Assembly: GCA_028719265.1 (NCBI GenBank)
Contig: JAQUKF010000006.1
Coordinates: 1-20,598 of the forward strand
From: Candidatus Omnitrophota bacterium
GTDB lineage: Bacteria; Omnitrophota; Gorgyraeia; Gygaellales; Profunditerraquicolaceae
Reading direction: 5' to 3'
Length of the DNA: 20,598 nucleotides
The position numbers and the translations under genes were made by a program. Under the pieces are notes generated by a model. It had not been told where the DNA came from. It did not search any database and saw only the letters and a list, made by a program, of their open reading frames with translations. Below, piece by piece: positions 6,626 through 14,413 of this stretch (positions within the stretch are counted from its first letter, which is position 1; each line of letters begins with the position of its first letter).

Positions 6626-7609
6626 ATGAATAAAAAGCGTATATTGAGCGGAATGCGGCCTACGGGCAAGCTGCACCTGGGCCATTTGGTCGGGGCGCTG
6701 AACAACTGGATAAAGCTCCAGAACGAATACGAATGTTTTTTCATGGTGGCGGACTGGCATGCGCTCATGTCAGAGTATGAAGACCCGCAGAGGCTTAAGG
6801 AGAATATGCTGGATAATGTCATAGACTGGCTTTCCTGCGGCATTGACCCCGAGAAATCGACTATCTTCATACAATCCCAGGTCCCGGAACATCTCGAGCT
6901 TTCTTTCGTGCTCTCTTTGATTACCCCGCTTGGGCTCCTGGAGCGCTGCCCCACATATAAAGAGCAGTTACGCGAAGTGACCAACCGTGATTTAAGCACA
7001 TATGCTTTCCTGGGGTATCCGGTATTGCAAGCCGCGGATATCCTGCTGTATAAGGCGGATGCCGTGCCGGTGGGGGAGGACCAGCTGCCGCACCTGGAAC
7101 TTACCAGGCAGATAGCGCGTAAATTCAACCATCTGTATAAGGCGGCTTATTTTTCCCAGCCGCAGGCATTGCTTACCGAGGCTACCCGGCTTATGGGGCT
7201 GGACGGGCGCAAAATGAGCAAAAGCTATAATAACTATATAGGGTTATCCGAGGAGCCGGAGGTGATCCGCAAAAAAATACAGAATATGGTCACCGACCCC
7301 CAGCGTATACGCTTAAGCGACCCCGGGCATCCTCATAAATGCAATGTCTTCAGCTATTATTCGATATTTTTCCCCGAACGCAGGCATGAGACGGAACAGC
7401 GCTGCAGCAAGTCCCTGGTCGGTTGTACCGCCTGCAAGAAGGAATTGGCGGAGAAGGTGCTTGAGTTATTGTCTCCCATCCAGGAAAAAAGACATAAATT
7501 ACTGAAGGACAAGAAATATATACAGGAGATTCTCTCTTGCGGCAGGGAGAAGGCCGCCAGTTTTGCCGGCAAGACCATGCGCGAAGTAAGGGAGCTGCTA
7601 AAGATATAA
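6626..7609 (+). CDS. trpS: Tryptophanyl-tRNA synthetase with a probable [4Fe-4S] cysteine pattern
   Basis: Class I synthetase charging tRNA-Trp. The HIGH-type motif is PTGKLHLGHLVGAL (residues 12-25), GEDQLPHLELTRQIA (150-164) is family-typical, and KMSKS is at 196-200. Length (327) is normal. In the C-terminal helical region, cysteines 239, 260, 267 and 270 give C-x20-C-x6-C-x2-C. This closely matches the C-x22-C-x6-C-x2-C pattern reported to hold a [4Fe-4S] cluster in Thermotoga maritima TrpRS, at almost the same residue numbers. The ATG lies 8 bases after the infB stop, with AAGGA just ahead. It occupies the position where rbfA/truB often follow infB. Confidence 0.97.
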   Translation: MNKKRILSGMRPTGKLHLGHLVGALNNWIKLQNEYECFFMVADWHALMSEYEDPQRLKENMLDNVIDWLSCGIDPEKSTIFIQSQVPEHLELSFVLSLITPLGLLERCPTYKEQLREVTNRDLSTYAFLGYPVLQAADILLYKADAVPVGEDQLPHLELTRQIARKFNHLYKAAYFSQPQALLTEATRLMGLDGRKMSKSYNNYIGLSEEPEVIRKKIQNMVTDPQRIRLSDPGHPHKCNVFSYYSIFFPERRHETEQRCSKSLVGCTACKKELAEKVLELLSPIQEKRHKLLKDKKYIQEILSCGREKAASFAGKTMREVRELLKI

Positions 7610-7610
7610 T

Positions 7611-8381
7611 ATGAGTTATAAAATACGTTTGGAGATGTTCGAAGGCCCATTGGACCTTCTGCTGTATCTGGTGAAGAAAGACCATTTGAATATCTATGAT
7701 ATTCCTATAGCCAAGGTCACCGAACAGTATCTGGAATATATAAATTTAATGCAGCTTCTGGACCTGGAGATCGTGGGGGATTTCCTGGTTATGGCTGCTA
7801 CGCTTATGCAGATCAAGTCCAAAATGCTTCTTCCGGCAAGCGAAACGCCGCAGGAGGAAGAACAGGAAGACCCGCGCGCCGAGCTGGTTAAGAGACTGCT
7901 GGAATACGAAAAATTCAAGCAGATCGCCGAGAACTTGAGGGAAAGAGAAATAAGCCAGCAGGATGTCTTCAGGCGTCCGAAGGCGGAGGCGCCCCCGGAA
8001 ACCCGGGATGAGGAAAAGGCGCAGGGTGATAAATATTTTGAGGCCAGCATATTTGACCTGATCAACGCCTTTTCGCAGGCGCTGAAGGATGTCCCCAAAG
8101 AGGTTTTTTACGAAGTAATCAAGGACCAGTTTACCGTCGAACAGAAGGTCCATGATATCCTGCATTTGCTTTTGGTCGAGACGGAAATAAAACTTTCTTC
8201 GCTTTTCGGCAAGGCAAAGGACAGGCTGGAGATAATCGTAATATTCCTGGCTATACTGGAACTGACGAAGATGAAAGAAATTACCGCCCGCCAGAACGCG
8301 GCGTTCGAAGAGATAATCATAACGAGGAATAAGGACAATATCATTCCCTATGACCGAAGAGACCAGGAAAACCCTGCTTAA
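7611..8381 (+). CDS. scpA: Segregation and condensation protein A
   Basis: Kleisin subunit that bridges SMC heads in the bacterial condensin-like complex for chromosome compaction and segregation. The N-terminal signature is clear: FEGPLDLLLYLVKKDHLNIY followed by DIPIAKVTEQYLEYI. Next come LVMAATLMQIKSKMLLP, an acidic stretch, and a C-terminal winged helix containing VIFLAILELTKMKEI. 256 residues is normal. The start is one base after the trpS stop, with GGGAG about 16 bases upstream, so expression probably depends on read-through and coupling. scpB, its usual neighbour and partner, is not next to it; ruvB overlaps its last 32 bases instead. Confidence 0.95.
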   Translation: MSYKIRLEMFEGPLDLLLYLVKKDHLNIYDIPIAKVTEQYLEYINLMQLLDLEIVGDFLVMAATLMQIKSKMLLPASETPQEEEQEDPRAELVKRLLEYEKFKQIAENLREREISQQDVFRRPKAEAPPETRDEEKAQGDKYFEASIFDLINAFSQALKDVPKEVFYEVIKDQFTVEQKVHDILHLLLVETEIKLSSLFGKAKDRLEIIVIFLAILELTKMKEITARQNAAFEEIIITRNKDNIIPYDRRDQENPA

Positions 8382-9402
8382 AGCAAATCCGGTTGTCGCC
8401 GATACCAAGGAATCCGAAGAGGATATAGTACTGAATATATCCTTGAGGCCGAAGAAGTTCTCGGAATTTGTCGGCCATAAGGATATAGTGGATAACTTGA
8501 AGATAGCGATACAGGCGGCTAAAGAAAGAAATGAGCCGCTGGAGCATGTGCTTTTAAGCGGGCCCCCGGGGCTTGGGAAGACATCCTTATCCCATATAAT
8601 CGCGCATGAAATGGGCGCGAAGATCACCGCAACCAGCGGACCGGCCATAGAGCGCGCCGGGGACCTTATCGGCATATTGACGAACCTGGAGGCCGGGGAT
8701 ATCCTTTTTATCGACGAGATACACCGTATGTCCAAGGTGGTCGAGGAATTCCTGTATCCGGCCATGGAGAATTTCCAGATTGATTTCGTAATCGATAAGG
8801 GACCGTATGCCAAAACCATAAAGTTTAATCTCAAGCCTTTTACCCTGGTGGGGGCGACCACGCGTACGGGGCTCCTGGCTGCTCCTTTACGCGGGAGATT
8901 CGGCATATTTTACAGCCTTGATTTCTACAAAGTGGAAGAGCTGGCAAAGATCATAAAGAACTCAAGCGCTTTGCTTGCGGTACAGATCGACGAGGAAGCC
9001 TCTTTGGAGATCGCCCGGCGGGCAAGGGGAACTCCGCGTATCGCCAACCGTCTCCTGCGCCGGGTGCGCGATTATGCCCAGGTATTGAAGATAAAACAGG
9101 TGGATAAAACAGCTTCGTCCAGGATACTGGATGAGCTTGGTATAGACCAGGCGGGTTTTGACGAGCTTGACCGCAAGGTCCTCAAGATGATCCTTGAGTC
9201 TTTTGACGGCGGGCCGGTGGGCATAGAGTCGCTGGCGGCCAGCCTGAACGAAGAGGTGGATACTATTGCCGATACGGTCGAGCCTTATCTGCTTAAGGCG
9301 GGGTATTTGAAGCGGACCTCCAGGGGCAGGCTTGCCACGAAGAAGGCATTCGAGCATTTCGGCCTGAGATTCAACAAAGAGCAACAGGAAGAGATATTTT
9401 AG
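8350..9402 (+). CDS. ruvB: Holliday junction branch migration helicase RuvB
   Basis: AAA+ motor that with RuvA drives branch migration at Holliday junctions. Walker A GPPGLGKTS (71-79), Walker B ILFIDEIHR (118-126), sensor 1 LVGATTRTG (167-174) and the arginine-finger box RGRFG (181-185) are intact. The C-terminal winged-helix domain has DRKVLKMILESFDGGPVGIE and ends in GRLATKKAFEHFGL. 350 residues is slightly above the usual 335-345. The first ATG at 8350 lies within scpA (32-base overlap, different frame); a shorter start cannot be excluded because the N-terminal 25 residues are not conserved. ruvA and ruvC are not nearby. Confidence 0.97.
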   Translation: MTEETRKTLLKANPVVADTKESEEDIVLNISLRPKKFSEFVGHKDIVDNLKIAIQAAKERNEPLEHVLLSGPPGLGKTSLSHIIAHEMGAKITATSGPAIERAGDLIGILTNLEAGDILFIDEIHRMSKVVEEFLYPAMENFQIDFVIDKGPYAKTIKFNLKPFTLVGATTRTGLLAAPLRGRFGIFYSLDFYKVEELAKIIKNSSALLAVQIDEEASLEIARRARGTPRIANRLLRRVRDYAQVLKIKQVDKTASSRILDELGIDQAGFDELDRKVLKMILESFDGGPVGIESLAASLNEEVDTIADTVEPYLLKAGYLKRTSRGRLATKKAFEHFGLRFNKEQQEEIF

Positions 9403-9410
9403 GTTCCGGA

Positions 9411-9950
9411 ATGAAGATCCTATTGCATATCTGCTGCGCCCCATGCCTTATTTATCCTTTAAGAAGGTTAAACGAGCAAGGTTTCCAGGTCAGGGGTTTT
9501 TTCTATAACCCCAATATCCACCCTGCCGGCGAATACGACAGGCGCAAAGAGGCCGTGGTTTCTTTAAGCGCTAGCCTGCGCCTTGAAGTGGATTTCCCGG
9601 AGTATCTTCCCCCGGAGTTCCGGAGTGCGATCGGAGACGAGCTTTCTGCCCCGCAGCGCTGCCTGCGTTGCTGGAAATTACGCATGGATAAGACGGCTTT
9701 ATGCGCCAGGCAGAACGGGTTCGACGCATTTAGTTCAACCTTACTGGTCAGCCCTTACCAGGATCAGGAAATACTGAAGCAACTGGGGTTTCGGGCGGCA
9801 GAAGAGGCGCAGGTGGAATTCTATTATGAGGATTTCCGTACCGGTTTCAGGCAGGCGCACGAAGAGGCGAAGGTAAAGGGGATCTATTGCCAGAAATATT
9901 GCGGGTGCAGCTATTCCGAGCTTGAACGTAAAGCCAAGGTGAAAAAATGA
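9411..9950 (+). CDS. queH: Epoxyqueuosine reductase QueH
   Basis: Reduces epoxyqueuosine to queuosine in tRNA, the last step of queuosine synthesis; it is the non-homologous alternative to the B12-dependent QueG. Family: DUF208/QueH, about 180 residues. Seen: MKILLHICCAPC at the N-terminus (Cys8, Cys9, Cys12), a CLRC pair (Cys84, Cys87) followed by WKLRM, TLLVSPYQD, and a C-terminal YCQKYCGCSYSE (Cys160, 164, 166). The paired cysteines are the expected iron-sulfur and redox ligands of the family. Its neighbours queA and tgt, two and three genes downstream, support the call. The start is 8 bases after ruvB, with a weak ribosome binding site (GGTTCCGGA). Confidence 0.93.
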   Translation: MKILLHICCAPCLIYPLRRLNEQGFQVRGFFYNPNIHPAGEYDRRKEAVVSLSASLRLEVDFPEYLPPEFRSAIGDELSAPQRCLRCWKLRMDKTALCARQNGFDAFSSTLLVSPYQDQEILKQLGFRAAEEAQVEFYYEDFRTGFRQAHEEAKVKGIYCQKYCGCSYSELERKAKVKK

Positions 9951-11128
9951 AGAAAAGGATATTGATTTTACTGTTCTTATTTTTATCGGCGGGTATGCCG
10001 TTTTGCGCCCGGGCGCAAGAAGAGCCTGCAAGGGGGGTTTGGATATCGGTCTTTTCGGCCAGGGACGTGCTTTACAGCAAAGAAGACGTGGATAAGCTGA
10101 TCACCCGCTGCAAAAAGGCGAAGATAAACGAGATATACCTGCAATTTTTCCAATCCGGCAACGCTTATTATGATTCCAAGGTTTGCGACAAGAAAAAATA
10201 CGACGAGATGGTCAAGGCCGCCGGTATGGATACGCTGGACCTGCTGCTGCGGGAGGCGCAGGAGAACAAGATAAAGGTTTTTGCCTGGGTGAATGTATTG
10301 AGTTTGGGCAGGAACGATCAGGCGGACATACTGAAAAAATACGGCAATTCCATTCTTACCCTGGATCAGTATAAAAGGACTTCCAGGATAGAATCCAAGA
10401 CGGAGCTGGATAAATATTATTTGAGGGAGAACCAGATCTTCCTGGAGCCCGGGGATCCCCGGATAACTGAATATATGCTGACGGTGATCAATGAGATCGT
10501 CAACCGCTATCCTCTGATCAGCGGGGTGCACCTTGATTATATACGTTATCCGTCTCCCGTGCCGTTCATTCCCGGCTCAAGGTTCAAGAAGTTCGGCTTA
10601 ACCTATGGTTATGGCCCGGAGAACCTGAGGCGTTTTACGGAAAAGACCGGCATTAACCCTCTGCAGACTTTGAATAATGAAGATGAATATCTGGCCTGGG
10701 ACAACTGGAAACGCCAGCAGGTAACGGAGCTGGTGCGCAAGATATCAAGCCTGGTAAAGCTTAAGTCCGCGGACCTTGAAATTTCCTGCGCGGTCATCCC
10801 CTTGACTGAACGCGCATATGCCAACGCCTTCCAGGATTGGTCGGACTGGCTTGAGGAGGGGATAGTCGATTATGTAGTACTGATGTCCTATACCAAGGAT
10901 AACCAGTTTATTAAAGAGGTAATCAAGTCTGCACTGGGCAACCGCGGTAAGGGCAGGATATACGCCGGCATAGGATTGTTCCTGATGAAAAATATCCCCG
11001 ACCTGTTCTTCAATCAGTACAGGATCGTCACCGATTTGTCTGTAGACGGCATAGTTTTTTTCTCGATCGATGACCTGGACGACGGAATAGTCGATTTCCT
11101 TGGCTCAAAACCGTACGTTAAATCTTAA
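9947..11128 (+). CDS. Secreted GHL10 (DUF187)-type glycosidase-like protein
   Basis: Starts with a signal peptide: MKKR, a hydrophobic core ILILLFLFLSAG, and a probable signal peptidase cut after ARA (residue 23); no lipobox. The mature protein opens with EEPARGVWISVFSARDV and continues through INEIYLQFFQSG, KIKVFAWVNVLSLG, a segment LISGVHLDYIRYPSP (about residues 186-200) and IVDYVVLMSYTKD. This pattern is typical of the glycosyl hydrolase-like 10 / YngK family, a TIM barrel thought to act on cell-wall or other polysaccharide. The Asp in HLDYIRYP and the Tyr in MSYT lie where barrel active-site residues are expected, but no substrate can be named. It starts within the queH stop (ATGA), so it is cotranscribed with queuosine genes although its location (envelope or outside) and role appear unrelated. 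Confidence 0.85.
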   Translation: MKKRILILLFLFLSAGMPFCARAQEEPARGVWISVFSARDVLYSKEDVDKLITRCKKAKINEIYLQFFQSGNAYYDSKVCDKKKYDEMVKAAGMDTLDLLLREAQENKIKVFAWVNVLSLGRNDQADILKKYGNSILTLDQYKRTSRIESKTELDKYYLRENQIFLEPGDPRITEYMLTVINEIVNRYPLISGVHLDYIRYPSPVPFIPGSRFKKFGLTYGYGPENLRRFTEKTGINPLQTLNNEDEYLAWDNWKRQQVTELVRKISSLVKLKSADLEISCAVIPLTERAYANAFQDWSDWLEEGIVDYVVLMSYTKDNQFIKEVIKSALGNRGKGRIYAGIGLFLMKNIPDLFFNQYRIVTDLSVDGIVFFSIDDLDDGIVDFLGSKPYVKS

Positions 11129-11154
11129 ATCCGCCCAGCCCATACATATAGCCT

Positions 11155-12147
11155 ATGCTTAAGCTTTCCGAATTCGATTATCTTCTTCCGGCAGAATTGA
11201 TCGCCCAGCATCCCCTGGAAAACAGGGAGGAGGCCAGGCTCCTGGTAGTGGACCGGAAGGCCGGAAGGATCAATCATGCCATATTCAAGGACATAGGCAG
11301 TTTCTTGAGGGAAAAAGATCTCCTGGTGCTCAATGATACCAGGGTGCTGCATTGCCGCCTGTTCGGCAAGAAAAGTACCGGAGGCAAGGTCGAAATCTTC
11401 CTTACCAGGCGCATTAACGGAACGACTTTCAGCTGCCTGGTCCGGCCCGCAAGGACAAAACCCGGGGAGAAGATATTCTTTGCCGGAGGGAAAATATGCG
11501 GGCAGTTGAGCGGGCGGGGACAGATAAACTTTAAACAGACAGATGCCGATACGATATATGAATACGGAGCGGTGCCCCTGCCTCCATATATAAAACGCCG
11601 GCCGGTCGATTCCGACAAAGTTTATTACCAGACGGTTTACGCCAAAAACGACGGGGCGCTTGCCTCACCTACCGCCGGTCTGCATTTTACGGAGAGGATG
11701 CTCAAAGATCTGCCTGCCAGGAGGGTCGGCCTGGCTTATGTCACCCTGCATGTGGGGCTGGGTACGTTCAGGCCGGTCAGGTGCGAGGATATTACCAGGC
11801 ATAAGATGGAGCCGGAGTATTTCAAGGTTCCGGACGAGGCCGCAGAAAAAATAGAACGGTCCAGGGAAGAAAGAGGCAGGATCATCGCGGTAGGCACCAC
11901 CGCCTTAAGGACCCTTGAGGCTTATGCCGGAGGCAGGAAGGAAGGCAATACCGAGTTGTTCATCTATCCCGGATACAGCTTCAAACTCGCGGATTGCCTC
12001 TTGACCAATTTCCACCTGCCGAAGACCACCTTGTTCATGCTGGTCTGCGCCTTTGGCGGAGATAAACTGATGAAACAGGCCTACCGGGAGGCGATGGAGA
12101 GGAAATACAGGTTTTACAGCTACGGCGACGCGATGCTGATTATCTGA
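11155..12147 (+). CDS. queA: S-adenosylmethionine:tRNA ribosyltransferase-isomerase QueA
   Basis: Transfers and rearranges the ribosyl part of SAM onto preQ1 in tRNA, giving epoxyqueuosine. Typical beginning KLSEFDYLLPAELIAQHPLE, then LLVLNDTRVLHCRLFG, GALASPTAGLHFTERML, LAYVTLHVGLGTFRPV, VGTTALRTLEA and LTNFHLPKTTLFMLVCAFGG, all family hallmarks in order. 330 residues is close to the usual 340-350. The ATG at 11155 gives the expected N-terminus, but I see no Shine-Dalgarno sequence in the 26-base gap after the preceding gene. The queA-tgt pair is common in bacteria. Confidence 0.97.
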   Translation: MLKLSEFDYLLPAELIAQHPLENREEARLLVVDRKAGRINHAIFKDIGSFLREKDLLVLNDTRVLHCRLFGKKSTGGKVEIFLTRRINGTTFSCLVRPARTKPGEKIFFAGGKICGQLSGRGQINFKQTDADTIYEYGAVPLPPYIKRRPVDSDKVYYQTVYAKNDGALASPTAGLHFTERMLKDLPARRVGLAYVTLHVGLGTFRPVRCEDITRHKMEPEYFKVPDEAAEKIERSREERGRIIAVGTTALRTLEAYAGGRKEGNTELFIYPGYSFKLADCLLTNFHLPKTTLFMLVCAFGGDKLMKQAYREAMERKYRFYSYGDAMLII

Positions 12148-12169
12148 TTACGGGGGAGTCAGGCGACTA

Positions 12170-13282
12170 ATGTTTACTTTGATACATCAAGATAAGAATT
12201 GCAAGGCAAGGACGGGGAAGCTAAAAACCGCCCACGGCCAGATCGATACTCCCGCTTTCATGCCGGTGGGTACGCACGCCACGATCAAGGGGCTTATGCT
12301 TAAAGACGTGGAGGACGCGGGAGCCCAGATAATCCTTTCCAACGCTTACCATGTATTTCTGCGGCCGGGTATAGAGTTAATCAAAAAGGCAGGCGGCCTG
12401 CACAAGTTCATGGGTTGGGATAAGCCTATACTTACGGACAGCGGCGGGTATCAGATATTCAGCCTGGCGCTTTTTCGTAAAATGCATGACAGGGGAGTTG
12501 AGTTCCAGTCGCACATAGACGGGCTCAAACATTTCCTTACCCCGGAGGATGTGGTCAGGATACAGGAGGATTTGGGTTCGGATATTATTATGCCGCTGGA
12601 TGAATGCGTGCATTATCCTTGTACGCGTGACCAGGCAAAGGTAGCCATGGACAGGACGATCTCCTGGGCCAAGAGGTCGAAGGAGGCGCATAAGAAAGGG
12701 GAGCAGGTTTTATTCGGCATTGTGCAGGGCGCTACATATGAAGACCTGCGTAAAGAGTGCGCCAGGGTGATGGTGGATATGGATTTTGACGGTTATTCTG
12801 TCGGCGGGGTTTCTGTTGGAGAGTCGAGTAACTTAATATATAATATCATAGAGCTTGTATCCGGGATGCTCCCGGAGGAGAAACCCAGGTATGCCATGGG
12901 GATCGGCTACCCTTTTGATATAATCGAAGCGGTCGAGCGCGGAGTGGATATGTTTGATTGCGTTATTCCCACACGCTACGGGAGGAACGGGACAGCCTTT
13001 ACCAGCAGCGGCAAGGTAGTGGTGAGGAATTCTTCTTTTGCCGACGACATGGGGCCGCTGGACGCGAAATGCGGATGTTATGTCTGCAGGAATTTCTCGC
13101 GCGCCTACTTAAGGCATTTGTTTAACGCCAAGGAAATGCTGGGGTTGATTCTGCTCAGCCTGCACAATGTTTATTTCTTCCTGGATATGATGCGCAAGGT
13201 GCGCCAGGCCATAAACGAGGACAAATTCAGCCAATTCAAACAGATGTTCTTGAGCGGTTACAATAACCAGATATGCGCATAG
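12170..13282 (+). CDS. tgt: tRNA-guanine(34) transglycosylase, bacterial type
   Basis: Exchanges guanine 34 of GUN-anticodon tRNAs for preQ1. The catalytic residues are visible: Asp90 in DSGGYQ, the nucleophile Asp263 in FDCVIPTR, and the zinc site Cys301, Cys303, Cys306 plus His332. This numbering is one residue off the E. coli enzyme. The substrate-pocket loop reads GGVSVGE. Length 370 is normal. The RNA-binding stretch reads PTRYGRNG, with Tyr where many homologues have Asn or Ser. A GGGGGAG stretch in the 22-base gap serves as ribosome binding site. The gene's 3' end overlaps trmD by 10 bases; yajC/secD, frequent tgt neighbours, are absent. Confidence 0.98.
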   Translation: MFTLIHQDKNCKARTGKLKTAHGQIDTPAFMPVGTHATIKGLMLKDVEDAGAQIILSNAYHVFLRPGIELIKKAGGLHKFMGWDKPILTDSGGYQIFSLALFRKMHDRGVEFQSHIDGLKHFLTPEDVVRIQEDLGSDIIMPLDECVHYPCTRDQAKVAMDRTISWAKRSKEAHKKGEQVLFGIVQGATYEDLRKECARVMVDMDFDGYSVGGVSVGESSNLIYNIIELVSGMLPEEKPRYAMGIGYPFDIIEAVERGVDMFDCVIPTRYGRNGTAFTSSGKVVVRNSSFADDMGPLDAKCGCYVCRNFSRAYLRHLFNAKEMLGLILLSLHNVYFFLDMMRKVRQAINEDKFSQFKQMFLSGYNNQICA

Positions 13283-13959
13283 ATATAATTACCATTTTCC
13301 CGGAGATGTTTTCGGCGGTCTTGAGCGAGTCTATCGTCAAGCGTGCCCAGCAAAAGGGCAAAGTCGGGATTTTTGTCCATGACTTAAGAGAATATTCCCT
13401 GGATAAGCACCATAAGGTTGATGACCGTCCGTTTGGGGGAGGATCGGGTATGCTTTTGCAGGCGGAGCCGATCTTCAGGGCGGTATCGGCGGTCAAAAGG
13501 AGGATCAGGGGTAAGGTGAGGGTGATATTGCTTTGTCCCCAGGGTAAAACCTTCAACCAGCGTTATGCCAAAAAACTTTCGAGATGCGCCAACCTGATAT
13601 TCGTCTGCGGGCATTATGAAGGAGTGGATGAGAGGGTCAGACAGCACCTGGCAGATGAAGAGATTTCGATCGGGGATTATGTTTTGACCGGGGGGGAACT
13701 TCCGGCAATGGTCCTGGCGGACAGCATAGTCAGGCTTCTCCCCGGCGTGCTGGGAGATAAAAATTCCTTGAATTTTGAGTCATTCGAAGGTAATCTATTA
13801 GAATATCCGCAGTACAGCCGGCCGGCTAAATTCAGGAAGTGGAGCGTGCCCGGGGTTTTAGTTTCCGGGGCGCATGACAAGATCGCCGCCTGGCGTAGAT
13901 CCGAGGCCTTGAAAAGGACAAAAAAGAGGCGGCCGGATTTATTAAAGAAACAGGTTTAG
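13273..13959 (+). CDS. trmD: tRNA (guanine-N1-)-methyltransferase TrmD
   Basis: SPOUT-class methyltransferase forming m1G37 in tRNAs, which prevents frameshifting. Begins MRIDIITIFPEMF and contains VDDRPFGGGSGML, LICVCGHYEG-like LIFVCGHYEGVDERV, and the knot segment EISIGDYVLTGGELPAM. The C-terminal domain has YPQYSRPAKF and PGVLVSGAHDKI. 228 residues is normal. It overlaps the tgt stop (ATGCGCATAG), which implies coupling to queuosine genes; both enzymes act on the anticodon loop. rimM and rpsP, usual upstream partners, are not here. Confidence 0.97.
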   Translation: MRIDIITIFPEMFSAVLSESIVKRAQQKGKVGIFVHDLREYSLDKHHKVDDRPFGGGSGMLLQAEPIFRAVSAVKRRIRGKVRVILLCPQGKTFNQRYAKKLSRCANLIFVCGHYEGVDERVRQHLADEEISIGDYVLTGGELPAMVLADSIVRLLPGVLGDKNSLNFESFEGNLLEYPQYSRPAKFRKWSVPGVLVSGAHDKIAAWRRSEALKRTKKRRPDLLKKQV

Positions 13960-14059
13960 GGTCCCGTCCCGGCTCAAACCGCCGGGATAAATTCGCGCAA
14001 TGGCTTGACCGTAATCGTCTGTCCTTAAGCCGGGCGCTCATTCAAAGGAGGCAGCAGTA
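13960..14059 (+). promoter_or_regulatory. Structured leader upstream of rplS
   Basis: A 100-base gap inside an otherwise overlapping gene group. CCCGGC (13968-13973) pairs perfectly with GCCGGG (13981-13986), a 6-bp stem with a 7-base loop. GGCTTGA (14002-14008) pairs with TTAAGCC (14025-14031) including one G-T. The latter continues into TAAGCCGGGCGCTCATT (14026-14042), which matches the nusA leader at all but one base. A second GCCGGG (14029-14034) could also pair with the first CCCGGC, so alternative folds are possible. AAAGGAGG (14044-14051) is the rplS ribosome binding site. Ribosomal protein leaders are often autoregulated; that role here is an inference. Confidence 0.5.
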
Positions 14060-14413
14060 ATGGATATTAAAACAATCGAGTCGCAATTCACAAAAAAAGA
14101 CATGCCGAAGTTTAACGTTGGGGATACGGTAAAGGTGCTTAGCAAGATCCCCGAAGGGGATAAATTCCGCCTGCATCCGTTCGAGGGAGTGGTTATTGCC
14201 AAGGGCGGATCCGGGATAAGGCTTAATTTTACGGTCAGGAAAGTATCTTTCGGAGAGGGGATCGAACGCGTGTTCCCGCTGTATTCACCGAATATCGAAC
14301 GCATAGAGGTCATCCGTTCCGGAAAGGTCAAGCGGGCCAAGCTTTATTATCTGCGGAGCAAGATCGGCAAGCACGCTACAAAAATAGAGGCCAGGGAAGA
14401 AAAAGCGCATTAG
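14060..14413 (+). CDS. rplS: 50S ribosomal protein L19
   Basis: Large-subunit protein at the 30S-50S interface. Family signatures: FNVGDTVKVLSKIPEGDKFR, PFEGVVIAKGGSGIRLNFTV, VSFGEGIERVFPLYSPNIE and KRAKLYYLRSKIGKHA. 117 residues is normal. It has one of the strongest ribosome binding sites in the window (AAAGGAGG, 8 bases before the ATG), in line with the need for high expression. The stop TAG shares its last base with the GTG start of rnhB. The leader is described separately. Confidence 0.98.
   Translation: MDIKTIESQFTKKDMPKFNVGDTVKVLSKIPEGDKFRLHPFEGVVIAKGGSGIRLNFTVRKVSFGEGIERVFPLYSPNIERIEVIRSGKVKRAKLYYLRSKIGKHATKIEAREEKAH

Noticed and set aside
7746..8906. Long reverse-strand open frame of 386 codons across scpA and ruvB
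   Set aside because: It lies opposite two well-recognised genes; its translation is low-complexity (Leu/Phe/Ser/Arg-rich) and resembles no family. It is a shadow of codon bias.
12152..12167. AGTCAGGCGACT before tgt as a third copy of the nusA/rplS leader element
   Set aside because: Only a few bases (AGGCG) are shared and the TAAGCC arm and GCTCATT tail are missing; it is probably chance.
13968..13990. Rho-independent terminator after trmD
   Set aside because: The CCCGGC/GCCGGG hairpin is followed by ATAAATT, not a T run, and the operon continues into rplS with a conserved leader.
14005..14033. TTGACC upstream of rplS as a -35 promoter box
   Set aside because: No acceptable -10 box lies 16-18 bases downstream (AAGCCG there), and the bases are better explained as one arm of the leader stem.
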